Assembly (NCBI GenBank): GCA_902775025.1
Contig: CACYKP010000004.1
Coordinates: forward strand, 23,703 to 87,702
DNA from: an uncultured bacterium
GTDB lineage: Bacteria > Cyanobacteriota > Vampirovibrionia > Gastranaerophilales > Gastranaerophilaceae
DNA length: 64,000 nucleotides
Reading direction: 5' to 3'
Part shown: piece after piece, positions 43,103 to 52,463 of the stretch
How positions within the stretch are numbered: the stretch's first letter is position 1
Layout of the letters: each line of letters starts with the position of its first letter
Program-made: the position numbers and the translations under genes
The notes under the pieces: model-generated
Database searches by the model: none
What the model saw: only the letters and a program-made list of their open reading frames with translations
What the model was told of the DNA's origin: nothing

Positions 43103-46100
43103 TTATGAAGTTAGGAACGAGCTATATTGCTGTTGCATGTTTGATATTAGCATATCCATAGTGGAGAATTTATTTTCAAGTAAAGATTGATAGTTTGAAA
43201 TTTGTTTATTAGCTTTAACCATTTGTTCGGTTAATTGTTTAATTTGATTGTTGTATGATGCAACTTGAGAATCAAAGTATCCGCTAACACCTTTTAGAGA
43301 GTCTTCCAATAAATTTTCAACTTTGTTAAGAATTCCGCTGTTTGTTCCGTCTCCAACCAGCAAATACTTGAGAGCTTCACAGTTTGTTTCATGCGCATTG
43401 GCAAACTTATCCGCATCAAATGTAAGTTTTGTAATTGCATCTGTTGAAGTTGAGATATTTCCTCCGCTTGCAGCATCTACAGAAATTCCTATTGCATCAA
43501 GATTTCTGAATACTGGAGAGTTGCTTAAAGAGCTTGTCATATAGCTTCTGATTTGATTTCTTATCATTTTTAGTGTTGTTTGACCTCTCAATTCTCCACC
43601 TGCTGCAATTTTATTATCAACCGCCTCCATTAAATCGTTATAAGCAGTTACAACATCTTGAACAGCATTTGAAACAGTCTCTGTATCACGTTTAACATCC
43701 AGCCTGAATTCTTCACCTTCTGTCGCATTTTTAAGATTTATTGTAACACCTTCTATTCTTGAAATATCACTACCTATTGTATTTGAATTTGAGGTGTATA
43801 GTGTTCCGTTTATATAAAATACGGCATTAGAGCCAAGATTTTGAGCATCGGTATTTAGAATTGTTTTTTCAACTGAATTATCTGAAGCACGTTCAGAAGT
43901 AGTTAAACCTATAATATCTGTAAAATTAGAACTTCCTGCTTCGACGTTAACAAAAATTGAGCCTGAAATATTTGATTGTAGAACAAGTTGACCGGAAACT
44001 GTGTCCCAATATGCAGAAACACTGTTATTGTATCCGTTAATCGTATTTATAATATCACTAAGTGTTGTTTTAGAATCAATTGTAATAGTTTGGTCTCCGA
44101 TAACAAAATCACCCTCAGTAATATCTCCTGCTCTAAATAGTCCTGATTCTGTTAATTTGGAAGAGATATTAACTTTGTAAAGCTCTCTTGCACTTGTAAC
44201 GGTTCCTTCGTTAGTGGAATGAGCTCCGGTAATCGAAGAAAAATTTGAGGAATCTGTTGAAGCACCGCTTGTTACGCCAACACCTCCCGTTGACTTAAAT
44301 TGTAAGTAGCCGTGTTCAAATGATATTTGGATGTCTCCGAATCCTTCACCATATTTGTTATTTAATTCTGTATTGATTTTACTTTCCAAACTTTCAAAAG
44401 TTTCATCTTTTTCTATATATACCGAGGCCTTGCTGCCGTCCCGATATATTGAAAAAGTGCCCGTTGAAATATTCAGAGTACTGAGTGAAGTTTGCTTATC
44501 AGCCCAAGCTGAAGCGGATAAATCTTCACCTGTTGTAACGGTTGAAATTACGGCATTATTGCTTGATACAAATCCACCTTGGTCAGTATTATAGTTTAAC
44601 AGACCACTTGTTACAACAGATGAACCGTTTGTGTCAGGTTTTTTGATAGAAAGTGTTTTGTATTCACTGTTAATTGAGATTGTTCCGTTGTTTATTTCTG
44701 CATTGAGTCCTAAAGAATTAAACTTTTCTAATAATGAGCCTATTGTATCTTCAGAAGATATTGAGAGATTGTTAACGGTTCCGTCAACAATTACTTCAAT
44801 ATTGCCGTTAAGGCTTGATATAAAATTATTATCAACGGAATTTGCTATGTTACTATTCTCGTTTGATACAATTCTTGATAAGTCAGCTAATTTAGTGTCA
44901 TTATTTGCATCTATATATTTATCTTCAGTTGTTATTACATTCAAAGCGTTACTTGTATATAAATTAGATAAAACCCAGTCATTAGAATTAGCCCCTAATA
45001 TATTGAGAATGTTGGAAGCTGATTCAGGATTATTGTAAGCCTGAATTTTACTGTCTCCGGTTGTTTGTATTATTAATTCTCCGTTATCATTAATAACAGA
45101 GTCAAATCCATATATTGATAATGTATCCATAAGGCTTTGGAAAGTATCATTCTCTCCCAATGAAACATTATGTTGAATACCGTCTTTTACAACGGTTATA
45201 AAACCTTTATTAAAATCTTCCCCTTCGGTAATTATATCTGCTAATTTGGTGTCTTTTGTAATCGCGCCTATTTTTACTGACGGCGGTTCTATGTTGTTAT
45301 AATTATATATGTTATTAAAATCAATAACTGATGAACCATCACGGTAGTCCGCAGATGTCAAAAAGTTTGTGGCTTTTTTTAAACCTTCATCGTTTTCTTG
45401 AATTGTTGTGTTGTTATTTAATGCAGTAACTTCCGCATCAGAAAGTTGTGTTAAATATCCTCCTGATATGGTAATCTTGCCGTTAGCTCGGTCTAAAGAT
45501 GTACTAATACCAAGATTATCCAAATCAGTCATAAAATCAGCAATGGTCATACCTGCATAAATTTTTTGATAATAGTTATTACCATTTTCAGTTGTAATCT
45601 GATAATAACCTCTTGTTACCCCAAGGTCTTCAACAAGTTTTGTCTGTAAATCTATGACATCAGGGTTTGAGGTAATTGTTGTAAGCGGGTTGCAGATTAC
45701 CATTGCACTATTTGTGTCTTCTGTTAAACCAAAAACGCTTCCAGCATCAAAAGTCCCACCGGTAATTACACCGCCGGAAAATTCAAAAACACCGTTCTTT
45801 GATATAGAAGCATACAAGCCTGCACTTGTTAAATCGTCTATTAATTCCCCTATTGTTGTGTTTTCGTTTACTCTAATCTCGCTTTCTTCGCCGGAAGAAT
45901 TTGTTACTCTAATAGTTTCATACCCTGATGAATCCTTGTTATTAAACGCTACTCCGGTTCCTAAAGCTCCCAATTTTGTATTCATATCAGCAGTTGCTGT
46001 ATTAGTTACGGTTGTTTTATATTGAAGTTTGTTTGAATAATACCCTTCATTCACACCTGTCAAATGAAAAGCGTTTTTAATGTTTGTGTTACCGTCATCA

Positions 46101-46705
46101 ATGTCTGAGATGCTTACGTTCATGTTAAGTTTGCCGCTATCTTCATCATAAAAAGCATTTACTCCAATATCATTCAATTTCCCGATAAAAGAGTTTATTG
46201 TTTCTTCCGAGTCCACAGACAAGCTTCTTGTAACTCCGTTAACATTTATTTGCATTGTGCCGGAATTAATATTAAAACCTTCATCAAGGCTGAGACTGTT
46301 TAATGTTGAATTTATGGTTGCATTGCCTTTTGTTGTAACTTTTGTAGAAAAATTACTTTTTGCTTCTGTTGCAGTTGCAACTTTGTCAATTTTAACGGTA
46401 TATGAATTTTCTTCTGCGTTAGTATCTGCGGTTGCAGTAAATTTTAAATTATCGGTAGATGTTGCAATATTTTGTACAAACAAATCCATTGTAGATATAC
46501 CGAAATTTGCATCTGTAAGCTTTTCAACGGTTGTACGGAAGGAATTAAAAAAAGATTTTATATTAGAAAGAGCATCTCTTTGATTAGCAATGGTTTCTTG
46601 TTTTTGTTGAATTGTAGTAACTTTTGCTCTTTTAAGTGATGTAAGAGCATCTATCCATGTTGATGTATCCAAACCTGAAGCTAAACCGCTAAATGATATT
46701 GTCAT
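43103..46705 (-). CDS. fliD: Oversized flagellar filament cap protein FliD
   Basis: 1200 residues, against 450-700 usually. The FliD N-terminus (FSGLASGLDTSTWIDALTSLKRAKV) and C-terminus (ANKQISNYQSLLENKFSTMDMLISNMQQQYSSFL) are intact. Between them seven segments resemble hook-IN (Flagellin_IN) motifs: TINSFIGKLNDIGVNA, TIGELIDDLTSAGLYA, TIADFMTDLDNLGIST, TFQSLMDTLSIYGFDS, TIGSLLEKFNSLGLNA, TFESLESKINTEL and TLSDIINTINGYN, each followed by a short strand with G-x-L/I-x-I. AAGGA precedes the start. The cap guides flagellin polymerisation at the filament tip; here it must fit the equally unusual flagellin. Confidence 0.92.
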   Translation of the reverse strand: MTISFSGLASGLDTSTWIDALTSLKRAKVTTIQQKQETIANQRDALSNIKSFFNSFRTTVEKLTDANFGISTMDLFVQNIATSTDNLKFTATADTNAEENSYTVKIDKVATATEAKSNFSTKVTTKGNATINSTLNSLSLDEGFNINSGTMQINVNGVTRSLSVDSEETINSFIGKLNDIGVNAFYDEDSGKLNMNVSISDIDDGNTNIKNAFHLTGVNEGYYSNKLQYKTTVTNTATADMNTKLGALGTGVAFNNKDSSGYETIRVTNSSGEESEIRVNENTTIGELIDDLTSAGLYASISKNGVFEFSGGVITGGTFDAGSVFGLTEDTNSAMVICNPLTTITSNPDVIDLQTKLVEDLGVTRGYYQITTENGNNYYQKIYAGMTIADFMTDLDNLGISTSLDRANGKITISGGYLTQLSDAEVTALNNNTTIQENDEGLKKATNFLTSADYRDGSSVIDFNNIYNYNNIEPPSVKIGAITKDTKLADIITEGEDFNKGFITVVKDGIQHNVSLGENDTFQSLMDTLSIYGFDSVINDNGELIIQTTGDSKIQAYNNPESASNILNILGANSNDWVLSNLYTSNALNVITTEDKYIDANNDTKLADLSRIVSNENSNIANSVDNNFISSLNGNIEVIVDGTVNNLSISSEDTIGSLLEKFNSLGLNAEINNGTISINSEYKTLSIKKPDTNGSSVVTSGLLNYNTDQGGFVSSNNAVISTVTTGEDLSASAWADKQTSLSTLNISTGTFSIYRDGSKASVYIEKDETFESLESKINTELNNKYGEGFGDIQISFEHGYLQFKSTGGVGVTSGASTDSSNFSSITGAHSTNEGTVTSARELYKVNISSKLTESGLFRAGDITEGDFVIGDQTITIDSKTTLSDIINTINGYNNSVSAYWDTVSGQLVLQSNISGSIFVNVEAGSSNFTDIIGLTTSERASDNSVEKTILNTDAQNLGSNAVFYINGTLYTSNSNTIGSDISRIEGVTINLKNATEGEEFRLDVKRDTETVSNAVQDVVTAYNDLMEAVDNKIAAGGELRGQTTLKMIRNQIRSYMTSSLSNSPVFRNLDAIGISVDAASGGNISTSTDAITKLTFDADKFANAHETNCEALKYLLVGDGTNSGILNKVENLLEDSLKGVSGYFDSQVASYNNQIKQLTEQMVKANKQISNYQSLLENKFSTMDMLISNMQQQYSSFLTS

Positions 46706-46913
46706 AGTTTTCCTTAACCGTTTCTGATAATGATTTTTATTAATATGATTTTACTAAACACTTGCTTACTGTTATTAGGGTAAAACACATATATAAGTCA
46801 TTAAAAGTTCTTATTTGTCGATAGTTACACTATAAAATTTGTTTATACTAATTTATATATTATATACATAATTATAGCATTTTTAAATAACTTTTTCAAC
46901 ACGGTGCGTGCAT

Positions 46914-46953
46914 AAAAAGCCTGCCTTGGAAATTATTCTAAGGCAGGCTTTTG
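46914..46953 (-). terminator. Terminator after the YtxH cluster
   Basis: AAAAAGCCTGCCTTGG and the matching TTCTAAGGCAGGCTTTT form a long stem with A/T runs; it closes the minus-strand cluster ending at 46970. Confidence 0.88.
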
Positions 46954-46969
46954 TTTTTATTTTTTTAAA

Positions 46970-47236
46970 CTATGCTTCTCCTGATTTATCTTTATTAAGC
47001 ATATCTTGAAGCTTGCCCATAATCTCTTCGCTTTTTTCTTGAGCATCTGAAATTAGATTATCAGCTTTTCTTTTGATATCTTGAACTGTTTCATCTGTTT
47101 TATCTGCTAGATCAGAAGCCATTTGCCCTAATTTTTCTCTTGTTTCTTCTCCTGATTGCGGAGCTAAAAGAACACCTGCAACCGCACCTAATGCTGCACC
47201 AATTGCAAAACCTGCTAAAAATCTTGTTACTGACAT
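46970..47236 (-). CDS. YtxH-domain small membrane protein
   Basis: 88 residues. A glycine/alanine-rich membrane helix (FLAGFAIGAALGAVAGVLLAPQSG) is followed by EETREKLGQMASDLADKT and a charged coil; this is the YtxH pattern (GxxxGxxxGxLxAPxSGxETR). The function in envelope stress is not established. The start at 47236 follows AAGGAGAAAT; a longer frame begins at 47266. It is last in a minus-strand cluster with DUF948 and a second YtxH gene. Confidence 0.85.
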   Translation of the reverse strand: MSVTRFLAGFAIGAALGAVAGVLLAPQSGEETREKLGQMASDLADKTDETVQDIKRKADNLISDAQEKSEEIMGKLQDMLNKDKSGEA

Positions 47237-47323
47237 AATATTTCTCCTTATAATTTTCGTACACATTGTTATTTCATTGTCTAGTGTAACTTATGTAATA
47301 GAATTTTTAATTAACTAATCGAC

Positions 47324-47692
47324 TTACTTCTTTTTACCGAAAGCTTTTAATCCGGCGCAAAGTCCGCCAAAGAATCCTTTTGCAACAGTACCGCCAATTG
47401 TTGAAAGCTTTGATAAAATTTTTAGCGGAGAGTTTGCTATGAATTCTTTTACTTTGTTTACTCCTTCATCAGCCTTTATAATAACGCCGCTTACTATTTC
47501 TACGGACTTGTTAACATTTTTTAGAGTAGGAACAAGCTCTTCTTTTACGATGTTAGTAGTCTCATTAATGTTGCTTGTAAGTTTTGATAAATCGAATAAT
47601 ACTTTAACAAGCATAATGCCTACAAGAATAACGATAATCCCTGTTGCATAAGCTAAAAAAGTTAAACCTTGATATAATTGTCCAATTTCCAT
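47324..47692 (-). CDS. DUF948-type single-pass membrane protein
   Basis: 122 residues: an N-terminal membrane segment (FLAYATGIIVILVGIMLVKVLFDL) and amphipathic helices with heptad-like residues (SNINETTNIVKEELVPTLKNVNKSVEIV), the DUF948 pattern found next to YtxH genes in Firmicutes and Cyanobacteria. It ends in a glycine-rich basic tail. AAGGG precedes the start. Confidence 0.75.
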   Translation of the reverse strand: MEIGQLYQGLTFLAYATGIIVILVGIMLVKVLFDLSKLTSNINETTNIVKEELVPTLKNVNKSVEIVSGVIIKADEGVNKVKEFIANSPLKILSKLSTIGGTVAKGFFGGLCAGLKAFGKKK

Positions 47693-47733
47693 TTTTTTCC
47701 CTTTTATTTAATTAGTTTTCGTTGTTATAACAG

Positions 47734-48063
47734 CTATTCTTCGCCTCTGTCGAAGTTAAAATCTGATTCACTTTCAAGTTCTTTTGCTTTTCTCATTTTT
47801 TTTGATTTAAGCATATTACTGAACTTTTTATATTGTTTTTCAAGTTTGTATCTTAAAAGATCAATAGATTCCATAGCTTGTTTTTTTGCTTCTTTAACTT
47901 CAGGAGAGTATTTTTCGGCAAGTTCACAAACAGTACCTTTGACTTTGTCTCTCATCTCTTCGCCTGATTTTGGTGCAAAAAGAACTCCTGCAGTGATTCC
48001 GCCCACCATACCAAGAATAAGTCCTATACCAAATCCGATTGATGATTTATCTTTATTGCACAT
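47734..48063 (-). CDS. YtxH-domain small membrane protein (second)
   Basis: 109 residues. A membrane helix (IGFGIGLILGMVGGITAGVLFAP) with KSGEEMRDKVKGTVCELAEKY, the same pattern as the gene at 46970, followed by a longer charged helix and an acidic tail. GAGGT is well placed before the ATG. It is the first gene of the YtxH-DUF948-YtxH cluster. Confidence 0.82.
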   Translation of the reverse strand: MCNKDKSSIGFGIGLILGMVGGITAGVLFAPKSGEEMRDKVKGTVCELAEKYSPEVKEAKKQAMESIDLLRYKLEKQYKKFSNMLKSKKMRKAKELESESDFNFDRGEE

Positions 48064-48373
48064 AACGACCTCACTTTATCTTTTGTATATTTTCTATATG
48101 TCGTATTGTATCATATTATTGCAGTAAATTAAAGGGGGAAACTCGAAAACATAGTAAAATTTAGTTAATTGGGTAATAAGGATAATATCCGGCTTTTTAA
48201 ATTACTGCCATAAACTCCATATTATAATCGTCATAATGCTTATGGATTATCTTTCTGTATTCAGAGTTATGTTACTTATTTATTTTCATTAATTTTATTT
48301 TAAACAGGTAGCAAAAAAAATTTTTTTGAAGTTTTATTGTAAATGTATTCGTCAAATCGGAGGTAATTTCAAT
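48064..48373. other. 310-base divergent intergenic region, no gene seen
   Basis: It separates the YtxH cluster from the 634-residue unknown gene. The only structure noted is GGATAATATCC at about 48180, an 11-base palindrome. Several AT-rich -10-like hexamers exist on both strands, but none can be chosen. Confidence 0.5.
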
Positions 48374-50278
48374 ATGAAAATTCAACAATGTAATAATATA
48401 CAGCCATCATTTAATAGAAGATATTATATGCTCAATAGTGAAACGATGTATTTAATGGCAGAAAAATTAGACTTAAATTTAAAAGATTTATATCAACGTA
48501 CAAGTTCTTTAAATTCAAAACAGCAGAATTTTTTAACAAAACTTGTTGATAAGTATAATAACATGTATTACTACTCAAAAAATAAAGAAAATCCTCAGAA
48601 TGTATTCAATATAGTACAAATGATAGAAAAACCAAAGCAATTTCACTATGATATTATAAATAAAGTTTCAGGAACATTTGAAAATCTTTCAAATATTTTA
48701 AGTTCTATTTCTAATAAAAAAGATGCAGCATTTGCAGTAATATTTAATAATAAAATATTTCAAAATAAGCAGCATGCAGAGAATATTCTAGCAGATATCT
48801 TGCAATCTCCAAATAAAGAAGAATATATAAATCATATTGATAACTATAAATCATATTTACGTTTAAATGCAGAAAATAAAGATGCCATCAAGATTTTAGA
48901 TAAAAAGATCGCAGAAGGAAGCTATGACAGAAAAAATTATGATAAGCAAAGAAACTTAAACCATATATTAAAAAACAAATTTGTTCAAAATTTGGATATA
49001 AATGATGAGCTTGAAAAGTATTATTCGACATCCGGTATAGATTTTATAGATAAATTAGACAAAGGTTACTATTTGCCTTCCAAATATTCTGAAGCTGATA
49101 AGATTAATTTGTTAGAAATATATAAGACTTGTAATGATGACAATTTTTATATGAGAGACAAAATAATGCAATGTTATCAACCGTATATATATGACTCAGA
49201 CAAATTCAGCAAAGAAATTGCTGCTATGCTTGAGATATTTAAAAAAATAGATAAAGGAGATAAGTATACAACAAAATTTATAGATAAATTTATTTCAAAT
49301 TCAAATAATTTAGAATCCGCCCAAGCTTTAAACGAAATTTTGGAAACCGTTCCTGCCGATAAAGCGTATGTTTTCTATAATAATTTATTAACCATTATAG
49401 AATTTACAAAGCAGGGGGAAGAAAGAATAAATGCCCTTAAAAATGAATTAACAAACTTTAGATTTAAAAATAAACGTTCGACGGAGAATTATAAACTTAG
49501 AAAACACGCTGAAAAATACGGATTTGTTGAAAAACAAAGTAAACTTTCAAAAAGAATAGACTACCTGAAAAATGAGTTTAATAAGCTTCGATATTATTTA
49601 ATACAAAAACTAAAAAATAATGTTCCGGCGCAAACATTAAAATCTGACACCATAACGTCAGATTCAGCGAAAACATTTGATACGACAAAAATAGAATCGG
49701 TAAAAATTGCCGAAAATAAACAGCAGCAATCAGCTAATGTATCTGCATTAAAAGAAGAGATTACAAAAAAACAATATGTTACTCCTTCTATAGTACCAGC
49801 CGATACTGTTTTTACAAAAATCCAAAAACAAAAAATAGAAGCACAAGAAGGTGCAAGGCAATTTATTTATAAACATCTTCATCCGAGTATCGTAAATGAA
49901 CAAGAAAAAATTTATGTTAATAAAGCAACCAAAATGCGTTTAAAAATCATGCCGGAAATACTTTTATCAATTAAAGAAACCAGAGCTGATTTGAGAAAAA
50001 AAGGAGTTAAACGTCCAAAAATATCTAACTTTGATGCTGTGGATTTATATACAAGAATTAATGGTAATAATAAGAAACTTGTAAACTACATGCTTAAAAA
50101 ACGTAATACAGACGGAACAAGAATATTTAATGTAATTGATATTATGGGTGAACTGGGCAAGGTTCATAAGCGTATAATTCAAGAAAGACTAAAACCGGCT
50201 CAAGCAAGAGTACTATATGAAGATGTTCTCCAATCAAAAGTTAATGAGTTTGGTAAGTTGAACGGTAAAAAAAATTAA
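48374..50278 (+). CDS. 634-residue unknown protein, paralogue of the gene at 31053
   Basis: Lys/Asn-rich, helical, unrecognised. It opens MKIQQCNNIQPSFNRRYYM, a leader of the recurring type. The shared regions with the gene at 31053 are described there; this copy has an extra linker (~430-500) rich in Thr, Ser and Gln. The conserved last ~130 residues (KATKMRLKIMPEILLSIKET, NGNNKKLVNYMLKKR) look like the functional core. The start at 48374 is fixed by CGGAGGTAA; a longer frame begins at 48326. It lies upstream of pckA but has its own promoter region. Confidence 0.7.
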   Translation: MKIQQCNNIQPSFNRRYYMLNSETMYLMAEKLDLNLKDLYQRTSSLNSKQQNFLTKLVDKYNNMYYYSKNKENPQNVFNIVQMIEKPKQFHYDIINKVSGTFENLSNILSSISNKKDAAFAVIFNNKIFQNKQHAENILADILQSPNKEEYINHIDNYKSYLRLNAENKDAIKILDKKIAEGSYDRKNYDKQRNLNHILKNKFVQNLDINDELEKYYSTSGIDFIDKLDKGYYLPSKYSEADKINLLEIYKTCNDDNFYMRDKIMQCYQPYIYDSDKFSKEIAAMLEIFKKIDKGDKYTTKFIDKFISNSNNLESAQALNEILETVPADKAYVFYNNLLTIIEFTKQGEERINALKNELTNFRFKNKRSTENYKLRKHAEKYGFVEKQSKLSKRIDYLKNEFNKLRYYLIQKLKNNVPAQTLKSDTITSDSAKTFDTTKIESVKIAENKQQQSANVSALKEEITKKQYVTPSIVPADTVFTKIQKQKIEAQEGARQFIYKHLHPSIVNEQEKIYVNKATKMRLKIMPEILLSIKETRADLRKKGVKRPKISNFDAVDLYTRINGNNKKLVNYMLKKRNTDGTRIFNVIDIMGELGKVHKRIIQERLKPAQARVLYEDVLQSKVNEFGKLNGKKN

Positions 50279-50418
50279 TCAAGAACTGAAAATTTAAGAA
50301 AAATTTATATTTGCTTGTAAAAGTGTACCTCCCACAATCAAACTATTGATTTTACCCTTTGATGTAGTAAAATTAAGCATGTATGAGAACCGTTTAACCT
50401 TAAAGGAGGGAAATATAA

Positions 50419-52017
50419 ATGGAAACTTATGGAATCGAAAAATGGGGAATTACATCTCCAAAAGCAGTTCACAGAAACTGGACACCTGCTCAGCTTACAG
50501 AAGCAGCTTTATCAAGAGGCGAAGGTAAACTTTCAGAAACAGGTGCTTTAGTTGTTACAACAGGTAAATACACAGGTCGTTCACCTAAGGACAAATTTAT
50601 TGTTGATACAGAATCTATCCACAATGATATCGCTTGGGGTAATGTTAACAGACCTATTTCAAGAGAAGCTTTTAACTCTATAAGAGATAAAATAGCTAAC
50701 TACTTAAACGGTAAAGAAGTATTTATTTTTGACGGTTTTGCAGGCGCAGACAAAAAATATACTCAAAAATTCAGAGTAATTAATGAATTAGCATCTCAAA
50801 ACATGTTCATTCACCAATTATTAATCAGACCTACAGCAGAAGAATTAGCAAACTACGGCGAAGCAGATTACACAATTCTTTGTGCTCCGGGATTTAAATG
50901 CGATCCTGCAGTTGACGGAACAAATTCTGAAGCTTGTATCGCTATTGACTACGAAGCTCACACTATTATAATTGCCGGTTCACAATACTCTGGCGAAATC
51001 AAAAAATCAGTTTTCGCTACAATGAACTACGTTATGACTAAGAAAAACGTACTTCCTATGCACTGTTCAGCAAACATGGATCCTGAAACTCACGAAACAG
51101 CTGTTTTCTTCGGTCTGTCAGGAACAGGTAAAACAACTCTTTCAGCTGACCCTGCTCGTAAGTTAATCGGTGATGATGAGCACGGCTGGTCTCCTGACGG
51201 TGTATTCAACTTTGAAGGCGGCTGCTACGCTAAATGTATTAACTTAACTGAAGAAAATGAACCTGATATCTATCACGCTATCAGATTCGGTTCACTTGTA
51301 GAAAACGTAATTATGAACGATGAAACAAGAGAACTTGATTTTGCTGACGGTTCATTAACTGAAAACACTCGTGTAGGCTATCCTGTTAACTATATCAACA
51401 ACGCTGCAATTCCTTCAAAAGGCGGAATACCAAAAGTTGTTGTATTCTTAACAGCTGATGCATTTGGTGTTCTTCCTCCAATCTCAAGATTAGACAAGAA
51501 CGCTGCTATGTACCACTTTGTAACAGGCTTTACTTCTAAACTTGCAGGTACCGAAAGAGGTATCACTGAACCTGTTCCTACATTCTCAACATTATTCGGC
51601 GAACCATTCATGCCGATGGATGCATCAGTTTACGCTAAAATGTTAGGCGACAAACTTGACCAATATGGTACAAAAGTTTACTTAGTAAACACAGGTTGGG
51701 CAGGCGGTTCTGCTTCATCAGGTGCTAAGAGAATGAAACTTGCTTACACTCGTGCAATGGTTACAGCAGCTCTTAACGGCTCATTCGATAATATCGAATT
51801 CAAACACCACGATGTATTCAACGTAGATTATCCTACATCTTGTCCTAACGTTCCAGCAGAAATGTTAGACGCAAGAGGAATGTGGGCTGATAAACAAGCA
51901 TACGATGAAGCAGCTAACAAGTTAGCTACAATGTTCAACGATAACTTCGCTAAGAAGTATCCGAACATGCCATCAGAAATCGTAAACGCAGGTCCTAAAC
52001 CAATGAGCTTGGTATAG
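50419..52017 (+). CDS. pckA: Phosphoenolpyruvate carboxykinase (ATP)
   Basis: 532 residues, the normal length. Motifs are TGKYTGRSPKDKFIV (substrate-binding Arg), MHCSANM, the P-loop GLSGTGKTTLSADP, LIGDDEHGWS (metal) and ENTRVGYPV. It interconverts oxaloacetate and PEP using ATP; in gut anaerobes it often runs in the carboxylating direction toward succinate. AAAGGAGGG gives a very strong ribosome binding site, and codon use is biased to a small set, which suggests high expression. It ends at a strong terminator. Confidence 0.97.
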   Translation: METYGIEKWGITSPKAVHRNWTPAQLTEAALSRGEGKLSETGALVVTTGKYTGRSPKDKFIVDTESIHNDIAWGNVNRPISREAFNSIRDKIANYLNGKEVFIFDGFAGADKKYTQKFRVINELASQNMFIHQLLIRPTAEELANYGEADYTILCAPGFKCDPAVDGTNSEACIAIDYEAHTIIIAGSQYSGEIKKSVFATMNYVMTKKNVLPMHCSANMDPETHETAVFFGLSGTGKTTLSADPARKLIGDDEHGWSPDGVFNFEGGCYAKCINLTEENEPDIYHAIRFGSLVENVIMNDETRELDFADGSLTENTRVGYPVNYINNAAIPSKGGIPKVVVFLTADAFGVLPPISRLDKNAAMYHFVTGFTSKLAGTERGITEPVPTFSTLFGEPFMPMDASVYAKMLGDKLDQYGTKVYLVNTGWAGGSASSGAKRMKLAYTRAMVTAALNGSFDNIEFKHHDVFNVDYPTSCPNVPAEMLDARGMWADKQAYDEAANKLATMFNDNFAKKYPNMPSEIVNAGPKPMSLV

Positions 52018-52030
52018 GGGTAAATATAAA

Positions 52031-52070
52031 TCAAAAAAGCGGTTTCACAATTTGTGAAACCGCTTTTTGA
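52031..52070 (+). terminator. Rho-independent terminator of pckA
   Basis: AAAAAGCGGTTTCACAAATT-type stem (AAGCGGTTTCACAA / TTGTGAAACCGCTTTTT), perfect and flanked by A and T runs. Confidence 0.92.
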
Positions 52071-52082
52071 TTATTGTATTTT

Positions 52083-52103
52083 GTTGGGTTACACCCAACC
52101 TAC
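52083..52103 (-). repeat. REP-like palindrome with GTAG foot
   Basis: GTTGGGTTACACCCAAC then CTAC on the plus strand; seven-base stem. Confidence 0.65.
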
Positions 52104-52193
52104 CTGCTATGCCAATGAGTTTTGTATAACAAACTCTCCCTCGCCTTGAGAAGAGGGTAGGGGGGAGGTGTCAGCCAGAAAGTTGGCAGTAAA

Positions 52194-52216
52194 GTAGGTG
52201 CATCAAACGATGCACC
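52194..52216 (+). repeat. REP-like palindrome with GTAG foot
   Basis: GTA then GGTGCATC-AAAC-GATGCACC, a perfect eight-base stem with the same loop as the copy at 15521. Confidence 0.7.
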
Positions 52217-52233
52217 TTATTTTTTTATATATT

Positions 52234-52257
52234 GTTGGGGTAGAAACTCCAACCTAC
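52234..52257 (-). repeat. REP-like palindrome with GTAG foot
   Basis: GTTGGGGTAGAAACTCCAAC followed by CTAC on the plus strand; six- to seven-base stem. Confidence 0.6.
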
Positions 52258-52463
52258 ATAGCTTATTGCACACTTGTTTATTGAAATTGTTTTACCCCTC
52301 TCTATCTCTCCCCGTAAGGGGCGAGGATTCCTTCCCCTGACGGGGAAGGTTAGGAAGGGGTGTATTACATGTGATAATTCTGAATAAATTTAGTATTTTG
52401 GGGAATTAAGTTATAATAGTTTTAATATATAATATGGCAACAACAACTTAAAAGGAGAATATT

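Larger units (their letters stand above)
52018..52463. other. 446-base intergenic gap with terminator and clustered palindromes
   Basis: After the pckA terminator come three REP-like palindromes (52083-52103, 52194-52216 and 52234-52257) and two CCCTC-type hairpin clusters (52126-52175, 52292-52363, the latter with CTCTCCCCGTAAGGGGCGAGG and CCCCTGACGGGG stems). No coding frame is convincing. AAAAGGAGA before 52464 is the ribosome binding site of the next gene. Confidence 0.65.

Noticed and set aside
46706..46969. Possible small RNA upstream of fliD
   Set aside because: Only a terminator hairpin of the YtxH cluster was found; no promoter-like element and no conserved fold could be recognised.
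47678..48127. Plus-strand frame opposite the second YtxH gene
   Set aside because: It mirrors the helical YtxH gene, which has a ribosome binding site and family motif.
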